From the NCBI GenBank assembly GCA_937967665.1, contig CALBSZ010000264.1, positions 1 through 26,739 on the forward strand: a stretch of DNA of 26,739 nt, in the 5' to 3' direction. Within the stretch, counting starts at the first letter, position 1; the number at the start of each line of letters is the position of its first letter. The stretch is from an uncultured Planctomycetaceae bacterium. GTDB lineage: Bacteria > Planctomycetota > Planctomycetia > Pirellulales > Pirellulaceae. Shown in pieces: positions 7,663 to 15,838 of the stretch. The translations under genes were made by a program, and so were the position numbers. The notes under the pieces were generated by a model. It was not told where the DNA came from and did no database searches. It saw only the letters and a program-made list of their open reading frames with translations.

Positions 7663-7931
7663 ATGTGGAGAATACCAACCTGCTCTTTCCTGGCGGTGAA
7701 TACGGCAGCCATGAATGTTGACCACAAGCCGCGTACCGAATTCGAACACGTTGCCGTCCGAGCACTCGCGTCTGGAAAAGAAGCGTTCGAAGCCAGCAAC
7801 GGCGAAGTGTACCGTCGTGCTGGAGTGATTCGCCTTTCGTCACAGTGCCTGAAGTGCCATGTGCCAAATCGGACAAGCACGAAAGATCGGGCAGCAGGGC
7901 CGTAATCTCCATGCCACTCGAAAAACTTTAG
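7663..7931 (+). pseudogene. Truncated, frameshifted Tll0287-like c-haem protein
   Basis: The frame from ATG 7663 (GAGGA upstream) reads 80 residues to TAA at 7903-7905. It matches only the C-terminal half of the Tll0287-like domain: TEFEHVAVRALASGKEAFEA, then GEVYRRAGVIRLSSQCLKCH with haem motif C62, C65, H66. It parallels the intact gene at 4492 (REGIRRLKAGDAVYEQ, KCVMCH). Just before the stop the frame breaks. Reading one frame on after GGG at 7897-7899 gives GTA ATC TCC ATG CCA CTC GAA and a TAG at 7929-7931, that is VISMPLEKL, the expected family ending (compare GAISYTVPIE at 4492). One lost base in the CTC codon around 7900 explains it. The N-terminal half and signal peptide are missing. 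The sequence is likely a gene remnant, or a sequencing error plus a short variant. Confidence 0.7.
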
Positions 7932-7941
7932 AGAGAATGCC

Positions 7942-8409
7942 ATGACGCAGCATGCTGACTTGATCGACCAATACCTTGCAGGGCCGCCAACATTGCGGCA
8001 AGCAATCGCCGGAATGACCGCCGTTCAGTACGATGCCACGCCGATTCCAGGCAAATGGTCAACTCGACAGGTGGTCTGCCACCTCGCCGACTTTGAACCG
8101 GTTTACGCCGACCGCATGAAACGCGTGATCGCCATGAGTGAACCAACGTTCTTTGGCGGCGACCCCGGGGTATTCGCGTCCCGATTAGCCTACGACCGAC
8201 GAGACGTTGACGAGGAATTGCGACTGATTGAAGCCGTACGCAGCCAAATGGCCCGTATTCTGCGTACGCTCGCGGAAGAAAACTTTCAGCGCATCGGCCA
8301 TCATTCCGAGCGCGGCCCGTTGACGCTCGAAACGTTGCTGCGGCAAATTACGGAGCACCTGCCTCACCACCTCCGATTTGTCGAACAAAAGCGGGCAGCG
8401 ATCGGCTAG
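7942..8409 (+). CDS. DinB-like (YfiT/DinB superfamily) four-helix metal-binding protein
   Basis: 155 residues. The family pattern is clear: PGKWSTRQVVCHLADFE (36-52) with H47, the middle block YADRMKRVIAM, then GPLTLETLLRQITEHLPHHLRFVEQKR (125-151) with H139, H142 and H143. In DinB/YfiT proteins three histidines, one from the CHLAD-type motif and two from the C-terminal H-x3-H motif, bind a divalent metal in a four-helix bundle. Many members act as thiol-dependent S-transferases (bacillithiol or mycothiol type); others are of unknown role. It starts 10 nt after the repaired end of the haem-protein remnant, so it may share the upstream transcript. The specific substrate is unknown. The 195 nt after it hold no gene I can support. 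Confidence 0.8.
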   Translation: MTQHADLIDQYLAGPPTLRQAIAGMTAVQYDATPIPGKWSTRQVVCHLADFEPVYADRMKRVIAMSEPTFFGGDPGVFASRLAYDRRDVDEELRLIEAVRSQMARILRTLAEENFQRIGHHSERGPLTLETLLRQITEHLPHHLRFVEQKRAAIG

Positions 8410-8604
8410 TCGCTGAAAGCACGTCAGCAATCGCTCGTCCCGAGTCCAGACTCGCAGCACGAGCTGCAGTATGGGAAATATCATGCCGCGGGGGGCGCGA
8501 CGGTGGTCAGGGCGTTTGATTAACGACCTGGTATCGAACATAATGTTCACGTCACGCAGCCAACCCACCACGAGCGCCGGGTACTCACGAACGGAACCTC
8601 TGCA

Positions 8605-10614
8605 ATGATCGCACGAACTTTGTTGGGATGGGTCGTCTTTCTCATACCATCATGCTTGGTCGCCTCGGCATTCGCGCAGTCGGCGGGAGATGTGACGCTG
8701 CGGACCGATCACCCGCATTATCCGGGTGAAGGGGCATTTCAATCGGTCGACGATTGCGTCCAATTTGCCACCGCGGGAAAGACCGGCGATCAGGACAAGA
8801 GCATCGCACTCTATCTGTGGATGCTCACGCACCAGTGGCATCTTGCTTCGCCGCAGGAGTGGAACGTTCCCGGCGAGGCGCCTGATACGAACAACTGGCG
8901 CGACGACATGATCGTCTACGACGCCAATCGCGCTCGGTTTTCATACGGCTATGGCTTGTGCGGCACGGTCCATTCCTGGAACGAACCGTATTGGAAAGCC
9001 CTGGGTATGCAGGTCCGGCGCCGCGCGTTTCCCGGCCACGTCAATAGTGAAGTGCGTTACGGCGGTCGCTGGCACGCCTTCGATACCGACATGGCGGGAA
9101 TTGTATTTCGCGAGGATGGCATCGTCGCCGGCTATGACGACATTATCGCCGCTCCGTCGCTGGTCAAACAAACACACACCCCACTGCCTTGCTATCCGTT
9201 CGCCTGGCCCAGCGATTTCAACTCGATGAAGAAAGGGTGGGAGGAAATTGCACGAGGCGGTGATTGGTACAAACTGTACAACGGCGGCTACGCTGCCCAT
9301 CCGGCCATCGTCACCGTGCGGCGGGGCGAAACGTTTACACGGTGGTTCGACCCGGATCATTTCGGCGGCAAAGAAAAGCGGCGATTCTGGCACCACCAGG
9401 ACGGCGGTCCGTTTCGCAACTGGACATTTGCCAATCAGGGCACGCCGCAGCATCGCGGCGCCGACGCCAATTGCCGCGGCAATGCACGCTACTGCAACGG
9501 CGAGTTCGTCTACCGTCCGGACCTTTCCTCCGCTGCGTATCGAGACGGCGTCGTCGATCAGTCGGACAACGTCTTGACCTCCATGGTTCGACCCAAGTTG
9601 CGCAGCCGCGACGGCAAACCAGCTTTCGTCGTATTCGAACATTTCTCGCCCTATGTCATTTGCGGCGATCCGGTCGACGACGCCAATCCGATGTCCGGCA
9701 AGGCAACCGATGGACTGGCGGTCGCGGGAACCGCTGCGGGAAAAGTCGTCGTTGACATCTCCGTCGATCAAGGTCAAAGCTGGCAATCCCTGGATGCCGT
9801 GACGGACGCTTTTTCGCTTGATTTGACCGAATACGTCAAAGGCCGCTACGGCTGGCAGTTGCGTTTTCGCTTCCAAGACGATGCCGGCCTCGACGCACTC
9901 CACTTCACCACGACTACGCAGGTCTGCCAGGCGATCTATCCTCGCCTGACGGCAGGCGGTTGCCGCGTGACCTACCGCTGCGCCCGCCGCGGAGTCACGC
10001 CAGTACTGCCGAACTTCGGATTGGACGAGACCGAGTTGGAATCGGTGGAGCAGAGGAACATGCGGTCGGGCAACGTGGTATACCAGCCCCGAGCTTCCAA
10101 GTCGCGTTTTGCCTATCGCACCACGAACAACCAGCCGGGACATGTCGTGTTCCGCGTGAACGCGGGCGAGCAGCCATTGCTTGCTGTCCATGCGGCCGCG
10201 CGCTATGGCGTGCGTGTGCCGCCGCCGGACGACTGCGACTTCCGCATCGAGGTTTCCAGCGACAACGGCAAGTCATGGCGATCGCTGGCCGCAGCCGACA
10301 TCCCCGCGGACAACGAGTTTTCCAGCGGTTGGATGTACGGAAGTCTGAACATCGCGGCAAGCGCGACGAGCGAGGCGTTGGTGCGCATCCAGCTTTACCA
10401 GGGCGGATACCAGACGGGATTGATCGACGCCCAGTTCTACGGCGTTTACCGCAGCGCGCCGCGCGCCGACGCGATCGTCACCTACGGCTGGAAGGAAGCC
10501 GGCCAATCCCGCATCCACACCGAGCAAATTCGTGCCGCGTCGCATGAACACGCGTTTGAAGTCCCTACCGGAAACAACATCGTCAACGAATTCGTGCGTA
10601 TTGAAGTGCCCTAG
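8605..10614 (+). CDS. Large secreted transglutaminase-like protein
   Basis: 669 residues; ATG with GGAA about 9 nt upstream. Residues 1-24 form a signal peptide ending SAFAQ. Residues 63-165 look like a transglutaminase-like core: LYLWMLTHQWHL helix, then YGLCGTVHSWNEPYWKALG with candidate nucleophile C119, GHVNSEVRYGGRWHAFDTD with H145 and D160. This Cys-His-Asp order and spacing is the papain-like transglutaminase fold; in secreted bacterial members it acts as a peptidase or amide crosslinker. The remaining 500 residues look beta-rich, with two related stretches (VVVDISVDQGQSWQSL near 386-401 and FRIEVSSDNGKSWRSL near 547-562) that resemble Asp-box-like or sandwich modules. I do not recognise these as a named family. 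It lies in the same orientation as the two following secreted hydrolases but is separated by a strong palindrome. Confidence 0.65.
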   Translation: MIARTLLGWVVFLIPSCLVASAFAQSAGDVTLRTDHPHYPGEGAFQSVDDCVQFATAGKTGDQDKSIALYLWMLTHQWHLASPQEWNVPGEAPDTNNWRDDMIVYDANRARFSYGYGLCGTVHSWNEPYWKALGMQVRRRAFPGHVNSEVRYGGRWHAFDTDMAGIVFREDGIVAGYDDIIAAPSLVKQTHTPLPCYPFAWPSDFNSMKKGWEEIARGGDWYKLYNGGYAAHPAIVTVRRGETFTRWFDPDHFGGKEKRRFWHHQDGGPFRNWTFANQGTPQHRGADANCRGNARYCNGEFVYRPDLSSAAYRDGVVDQSDNVLTSMVRPKLRSRDGKPAFVVFEHFSPYVICGDPVDDANPMSGKATDGLAVAGTAAGKVVVDISVDQGQSWQSLDAVTDAFSLDLTEYVKGRYGWQLRFRFQDDAGLDALHFTTTTQVCQAIYPRLTAGGCRVTYRCARRGVTPVLPNFGLDETELESVEQRNMRSGNVVYQPRASKSRFAYRTTNNQPGHVVFRVNAGEQPLLAVHAAARYGVRVPPPDDCDFRIEVSSDNGKSWRSLAAADIPADNEFSSGWMYGSLNIAASATSEALVRIQLYQGGYQTGLIDAQFYGVYRSAPRADAIVTYGWKEAGQSRIHTEQIRAASHEHAFEVPTGNNIVNEFVRIEVP

Positions 10615-10675
10615 TTGGACAGCGCCAGGATTGAATTGTAGTAGCTTGGTTAAATACATGTGCTCACGTCGTTTT

Positions 10676-10730
10676 ACCCCCAGCCGCAGGCGCCGGCGGA
10701 CGCACCGCGCCGGCGCCTGCGGCTAAGGGT
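10676..10730. repeat. Large GC-rich palindrome (REP-like or bidirectional terminator)
   Basis: A perfect 17-bp stem, 10682-10698 with 10708-10724, closes a 9-nt loop (10699-10707). Beyond a 2x2 mismatch the pairing continues with ACCC (10676-10679) and GGGT (10727-10730). The stem contains GCCGCAGGCGC. There is no U-tract on either side, so a classical intrinsic terminator is not supported; a REP-like intergenic palindrome or factor-assisted terminator fits better. It separates the transglutaminase-like gene from the beta-helix/SGNH gene. Confidence 0.85.
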
Positions 10731-10827
10731 TTAACAAGAACGAGTGCCCGACAGACGTTGGCCTCTCGCGGCTAGCGCTATCGGCTCACGACGTATGAAA
10801 CGGATCAAGTCAAAACAGGATACCCTC

Positions 10828-12777
10828 ATGATGTCACACCCGAGAGTCATACTACCTGGATGCGTGCTACTTTTTCTCGCGACCATCGGCCAGGCGGCGC
10901 CGCCGCAAGCGGACTGGTTTCCGCAGGCGCCGGCCTTGGACCAGCCGCGCGGCGAGGTGCTTGAGGTTGCGAGCGTCGAAGAGCTGTTTGAAGCTGCTCA
11001 GAACGTCGAGGCGGGCGGAACGATCCTGATCGCGGACGGGCATTACCGGATGCCTCGGTATTTCGAAATCACGACCGACAACGTCACCGTGCGCGGCGCG
11101 TCGGGGAACCGCGACAAAGTGGTACTCGACGCCGCCGCCAGCCGCCACGGCGAACTGCTCGGTATTACCGGCTGCGAAGGGGTGACGATCGCTGACCTGA
11201 CGATTCAGAACGTCAAGTTCAACGGGATCAAGATCAACTCGGATCGCGGCGCTCAGCGCGTGACCGTACACAACTGCGTGCTGCACAACATCTGGCAGCG
11301 AGGCATCAAGGCGCCGGGTATTCGCGACGATGACCAGCGACTGCGCCCGCGTGATTGCCGGGTTCAGTTCTGCTTATTCTATAACGACCGGGCGAAACAG
11401 TTTGCCGACGACGACACCGATACGCCACAGACGTTCAATGGCAATTACATCGGCGGCATTGACGTCAAGAATACCACTGACTGGAAGATCACGGACAACG
11501 TCTTCATCGGCATTCAAGGACGCACGCGCGAAGGGCGCGGCTGCATCTACATTTCGGAAAACGGTCGCGGATGCGTGATCGAACGGAACGTGTTTCTGAA
11601 CTGCGACATCGCAATTGCTTTGGGTAACCCGTCGCTGGAATACTCGCAGCACCACGCCGTCGACTGCACCGTTGAAAACAACTTCATTGCGGATTGCCCG
11701 GAGACCGGAATCCTGGCTTGCTACACCAAGGATTGCGAGATTGCCAACAACTCGATCCACGATCCCGACAGCCGGCTGGGCAGGCTGGTCTGGGTGCAGA
11801 ACCAGAACGAAGGATTGCACGTCACCCACAACCTGCTCGTTGGGCGGCCCGTCCTGGTCACCAGCGACAGCCGCATCCAGCAGCAAGGCAACGCAGTCTA
11901 TTCCTCGCTGGCAGAGGCTCGTGCTGCCAAAGGCGACGCGGGACAGAAGTCTCTTTCGGTAACTCAAGTTGCCAGCGTTATCGAACTGCCGAAAGAGCGC
12001 GAAGCGCGCCAAGCCGAACAGCAGGCCGCATTGTTGAAGCCGGGTATCCAGACGAAGGAAGTCATTGCGGCGATGCGGAAGGTTCACCAGGGATTCAGAG
12101 GCCAGCAAGGCTATGTCGCGCAGTTCGGCGATTCGATCACGTACTCGATGGCGTTCTGGACGCCGATCGGCTGGGACAATCCGGATCGATTCCTGACACA
12201 CGATGACGGGCTTCCCAAAGCACCCAAGAACACGCGCTGGCGCGACTACGTGAAGGGAACGAAAGACAAGGGACCGAAGCATGCCAACTACTCCGGGTGG
12301 ACTGTCGGGCAATTGAACAAAGCAGTCGATGAAGTTCTGGCCCGCGACAAACCTGAAGTGGCGATCATCATGATCGGCACCAACGATATCTCTGGCGGCA
12401 AGTTGCCCGCGTCGTATCGCGACGGGTTGCAGCAGGTCGTGCAGAAATGCCTCGATGCGCATTGTGTACCCATATTGAATACCATTCCTCCCCGCCGCGG
12501 GCGTGACGAAGCGGTCGCTGCCGCGAACGCGTGCATCCGCGACGTCGCGACGGAGATGCGCGTGCCGCTGGCGGACTTTCATGCGGAATGTCTGCGACTT
12601 CGGCCGGGGGATACATGGGACGGAACCATCATCTCCGGCGACGGCGTCCATCCCAGCGGTGGCAAATCCAATGAGTACACCGAGGACAACATGCGAAATT
12701 GCGGCTACGCGCTGCGCAACTGGGTGAATTTCCTGGTCTTCCGGCAGCTTTACTTCCAGGTGCTCGACAAAGACTGA
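10828..12777 (+). CDS. Secreted right-handed beta-helix plus SGNH/GDSL hydrolase fusion
   Basis: 649 residues from ATG 10828, with AGGA at 10817-10820. The frame extends up to a GTG at 10744, but that would bury the signal peptide (residues 1-24, CVLLFLATIGQAA). Residues 45-375 are a pectate-lyase-like parallel beta-helix: the typical entry FEITTDNVTVRGASGNRDKV and repeated coils such as VTIADLTIQNVKFNGIKI and NSIHDPDSRLGRLVWVQNQNEGLHVTHNLL. Residues 425-640 are an SGNH hydrolase: block I FGDSITYS (S436), block III IGTNDIS (N519) and block V DGVHPS (D605, H608). Such esterases remove acyl groups from polysaccharides, and the beta-helix probably binds or cleaves a polyuronide or sulfated glycan. 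No lyase catalytic residues could be assigned. One role consistent with both parts is deacylation of a glycan held by the helix. Confidence 0.85.
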   Translation: MMSHPRVILPGCVLLFLATIGQAAPPQADWFPQAPALDQPRGEVLEVASVEELFEAAQNVEAGGTILIADGHYRMPRYFEITTDNVTVRGASGNRDKVVLDAAASRHGELLGITGCEGVTIADLTIQNVKFNGIKINSDRGAQRVTVHNCVLHNIWQRGIKAPGIRDDDQRLRPRDCRVQFCLFYNDRAKQFADDDTDTPQTFNGNYIGGIDVKNTTDWKITDNVFIGIQGRTREGRGCIYISENGRGCVIERNVFLNCDIAIALGNPSLEYSQHHAVDCTVENNFIADCPETGILACYTKDCEIANNSIHDPDSRLGRLVWVQNQNEGLHVTHNLLVGRPVLVTSDSRIQQQGNAVYSSLAEARAAKGDAGQKSLSVTQVASVIELPKEREARQAEQQAALLKPGIQTKEVIAAMRKVHQGFRGQQGYVAQFGDSITYSMAFWTPIGWDNPDRFLTHDDGLPKAPKNTRWRDYVKGTKDKGPKHANYSGWTVGQLNKAVDEVLARDKPEVAIIMIGTNDISGGKLPASYRDGLQQVVQKCLDAHCVPILNTIPPRRGRDEAVAAANACIRDVATEMRVPLADFHAECLRLRPGDTWDGTIISGDGVHPSGGKSNEYTEDNMRNCGYALRNWVNFLVFRQLYFQVLDKD

Positions 12778-12877
12778 GAGAGATCATTTGCGCGTATCAT
12801 CGCCAACCAACACCTGTTCATCGTGGCGTCGCGAGAGTCGAGATCGACATAGCAGCTTCGGAAAAAGGAACAACTTC

Positions 12878-15838
12878 ATGCACTTTTCCGCCTTTCGGCG
12901 TTCGTACTTGCTCGTGTCCCTGGTCATTGTTGGCAGCCATGTCGCGAGTAGCCAATGTGCGGCCGAGGCGACTCGGATTCACAAAGACCTGGAATTCGCG
13001 TCCGTCGACGGAAACAGCTTGAAACTCGATCTGTATTTGCCGGCTGACAAACACCCGCCGCTGCTGGTTTGGATTCATGGCGGCGGCTGGCGGTCGGGAA
13101 GCAAAGAGCGTTGCTTTGTGACGTGGCTGACCGAGCACGGTTACGCCGTCGCCAGCATTTCGTACCGGCTGACGGACAAGGCGATTTTTCCCGCTCAGAT
13201 TCACGACTGTAAAGCAGCCGTTCGCTGGCTGCGGGCGAACGCGGACAAGTACGGTTATCGCGCGGACCGAATGGGCGTCGCGGGGAGCAGCGCCGGAGGA
13301 CATTTGGCGGCGTTACTCGGCACGTCCGGCGGAGTCGCGCAGTTGGAAGGAACGGTTGGCGGACATCTCGATCAGTCCTCGCGCGTCGACGCCGTCGTCG
13401 ATTTTTACGGACCGACTGATTTCCTGCTCCGGTCAAAGACGCACCCGGCACGGGCGAACCGAGAGAATTCGGGGACCTACGGACTGCTTGGCGGTGGAGC
13501 GCACAAGCAGGTGGAACGCGCGAAACAAGCATCACCCGCCAGTTACGTGTCGCCCGACGATCCGCCGCTGCTGATCTTTCACGGCGACCAGGACAAGAAG
13601 GTGCTGCTTGACCAGTCGTATCGGATTCAAGAACTCTATGAAAAAGCAAATCTTTCCGCGTCGCTGCACGTATTGAAAGGTTTGGGGCACGGCGGCCGCG
13701 CCTTTTTCCAAGGGCAGCAGCGAAGGCGGCTTGTGGCGTTCCTCGATCAACACTTGAAGGCGCTGCCGCGAGCGACTCCCGAATCGCAGGGTGTTTCGTC
13801 GGCTCAGGTGCGGGCGTTTGTCGAAGCGGCCGACCAGAATATCGACACGATGCACAGTTTCATGCTGGTGCGGCACGGACACGTGGTAGCCGAAGGCTGG
13901 TGGGCGCCGGAGTCTGCTGAGAAGCAGCATATTCTGTGGTCACTCAGCAAGAGTTTTACGTCGACGGCCGTCGGACTCGCTGTGGCCGAAGGCAAACTCG
14001 ACATCGATGACAAAGTTGTGACATTCTTCCCGGACGACGTACCGGCAAGCCCGTCCGCCAACCTCAAGGCGCTGCGTGTTCGCGATCTGCTCACGATGTC
14101 GACGGGGCATGACACACTGCCGCGGTTGACGGAAGATGGTGTATGGACGAAGCAGTTTCTTGAGCAGCCGGTGCCACACCAGCCAGGCACCCGTTTCCTC
14201 TACAACACGCCCGCGACCTACATGCAGTCGGCGATAGTTCAGAAAGTGACTGGACAGACGGTGCTCGACTATCTGACGCCGCGGCTGTTCGCGCCGTTGG
14301 GCATCGAGCTCCCCGTGTGGGAAACCAGCCCGCAGGGAATTTCGATCGGCGGCTACGGGCTGTACGTTCGGACCGAAGACATTGCCAAGTTCGGGCAGCT
14401 CTACCTGCAAAAAGGCAAATGGAACGGCAAGCAACTCATCCCTGCGGAATGGATCGCACAGGCTACGAGCAAACAAATCGAGAACGACCAAGCGCCCAGC
14501 GCCCGCAACCCCGACTGGCGGCAAGGTTACGGTTTTCAATTCTGGCAGTGCCGGCACGGAGCCTATCGAGGCGACGGCAAGGACGGCCAGTTCTGCATCG
14601 TGCTGCCGAAGCAGGACGCCGTCATCGCGATCACGGCCGAAACGCGAAACATGCAACAGCAGCTTGATCTGGTCTGGCAACACCTGCTGCCCGCGTTCCA
14701 CGATGAAACGCTTCCTGACATTCCGGTCGAGTTGGACAAACTGCGCAGCTCGCTGGCAAAGCTGAAGCTGGCCCGTCCGTTTCTCGCATCGCCTGCTCAC
14801 GTAGGTCCGCCGGAGCTACCGCATCACGCGACGACGAAACGGGCATTCCAGGGGATTCCGAGTATGGCGGTCGCGCCGAACGGTCGACTCTGGGCTAACT
14901 GGTACGCGGGTGTCACGCCGAGCGAGGATCACAACAATTACGTCGTCGTTGCGACCAGCGGCGACGACGGGGCGTCCTGGCGAGAAGTCCTCGTCATCGA
15001 CCCCGACGGCGCGGGCCCGGTGCGCGCGTTCGATCCGGAACTCTGGGTTGCTCCGACCGGCCGCCTGTTCGTATTTTGGGCTCAGGCTGTGGGACATGAA
15101 GGATCCGTTGCCGGGGTCTGGTGCGTACACACCGACGAACCGGGCGACGAGCATCCGAGTTGGAGTCAGCCGCGACGACTCACCGACGGCATCATGATGT
15201 GCAAGCCCACGGTGCTCAGTACGGGCGAGTGGCTTTTGCCGGCATCCACCTGGCGTGCGACAGATTCCAGCGCGCGGATGATCGTCTCGACCGATCTCGG
15301 CCGCAGCTGGTCGCTGCGCGGCGCGTGCAACGTACCGCCCGCTGCCCGCGCGTTTGACGAACACATCATTACCGAACGCGAGGACGGTTCGCTCTGGCTG
15401 CTGGCCCGCACGAAGTATGGCATCGGCGAAAGCATCTCGACAGACCGCGGAAAGACCTGGCCGGATCTGAAGCCATCCCCGACCCCGCAGCCCAGCGCGC
15501 GATTCTATGTACAACAACTAAAAGCCGGCAGCCTGCTGCTTGTAAAACACGGCGCCATCGACCAGCGCACCGGCCGCTCACATCTGACCGCGTATGTATC
15601 GAGCGACGCCGGCAAAAAATGGAAGGGCGGTTTGTTGCTTGATGCACGCGGCGGCGTGTCTTACCCGGACGGCCAGCAGACAGAGGACGGACGAATCCGC
15701 ATCATTTACGACTTCAGCCGCCGAGATTCACGTCACATTCTCATGGCGGCGTTCCGTGAAGAAGACGTCGTCGCAGGAAAGGCCGTCAGCGGTGACGTAC
15801 GTTTGCGGCAACTCGTCAGTGACGCGTCTGGAAGCTGA
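12878..15838 (+). CDS. Three-domain secreted fusion: alpha/beta-hydrolase, beta-lactamase-like serine hydrolase, sialidase-like propeller
   Basis: 986 residues from ATG 12878, with AAGGAA at 12865-12870; the frame is open 30 codons further up, but only this start gives a signal peptide (1-28). Domain 1 (about 34-294) is a BD-FAE/carboxylesterase-type hydrolase: oxyanion HGGGW (67-71), nucleophile S138 in GSSAG, D239 in HGDQDK, H271 in GLGHGG. Domain 2 (about 298-610) is a class C beta-lactamase/DD-peptidase-like serine hydrolase: S355 and K358 in SLSK, Y442 in YNT, and GKDGQ near 567-571 at the third-motif position. Domain 3 (about 652-986) is a sialidase-like six-bladed propeller with FQGIPSMAV and four Asp boxes S-x-D-x-G-x-x-W ending at W701, W811, W861 and W915. 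All catalytic residues of the first two domains are present, so each may be active. The third may be a neuraminidase or another glycosidase. It follows the beta-helix gene by 100 nt. Confidence 0.88.
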   Translation: MHFSAFRRSYLLVSLVIVGSHVASSQCAAEATRIHKDLEFASVDGNSLKLDLYLPADKHPPLLVWIHGGGWRSGSKERCFVTWLTEHGYAVASISYRLTDKAIFPAQIHDCKAAVRWLRANADKYGYRADRMGVAGSSAGGHLAALLGTSGGVAQLEGTVGGHLDQSSRVDAVVDFYGPTDFLLRSKTHPARANRENSGTYGLLGGGAHKQVERAKQASPASYVSPDDPPLLIFHGDQDKKVLLDQSYRIQELYEKANLSASLHVLKGLGHGGRAFFQGQQRRRLVAFLDQHLKALPRATPESQGVSSAQVRAFVEAADQNIDTMHSFMLVRHGHVVAEGWWAPESAEKQHILWSLSKSFTSTAVGLAVAEGKLDIDDKVVTFFPDDVPASPSANLKALRVRDLLTMSTGHDTLPRLTEDGVWTKQFLEQPVPHQPGTRFLYNTPATYMQSAIVQKVTGQTVLDYLTPRLFAPLGIELPVWETSPQGISIGGYGLYVRTEDIAKFGQLYLQKGKWNGKQLIPAEWIAQATSKQIENDQAPSARNPDWRQGYGFQFWQCRHGAYRGDGKDGQFCIVLPKQDAVIAITAETRNMQQQLDLVWQHLLPAFHDETLPDIPVELDKLRSSLAKLKLARPFLASPAHVGPPELPHHATTKRAFQGIPSMAVAPNGRLWANWYAGVTPSEDHNNYVVVATSGDDGASWREVLVIDPDGAGPVRAFDPELWVAPTGRLFVFWAQAVGHEGSVAGVWCVHTDEPGDEHPSWSQPRRLTDGIMMCKPTVLSTGEWLLPASTWRATDSSARMIVSTDLGRSWSLRGACNVPPAARAFDEHIITEREDGSLWLLARTKYGIGESISTDRGKTWPDLKPSPTPQPSARFYVQQLKAGSLLLVKHGAIDQRTGRSHLTAYVSSDAGKKWKGGLLLDARGGVSYPDGQQTEDGRIRIIYDFSRRDSRHILMAAFREEDVVAGKAVSGDVRLRQLVSDASGS

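Noticed and set aside
8185..8571. 128-codon minus-strand frame after the DinB-like gene
   Set aside because: It overlaps the conserved DinB C-terminus and shows no recognisable domain or ribosome site.
8941..10191. 416-codon antisense frame in the transglutaminase-like gene
   Set aside because: No domain or start signal; shadow of the sense gene.
10676..10730. Calling the GC palindrome a rho-independent terminator
   Set aside because: No T-run follows the stem on either strand, so it is listed as a repeat instead.
11374..12651. 425-codon antisense frame over the SGNH hydrolase part
   Set aside because: The sense frame holds GDS, GTND and DGVHP motifs; the antisense is a shadow.
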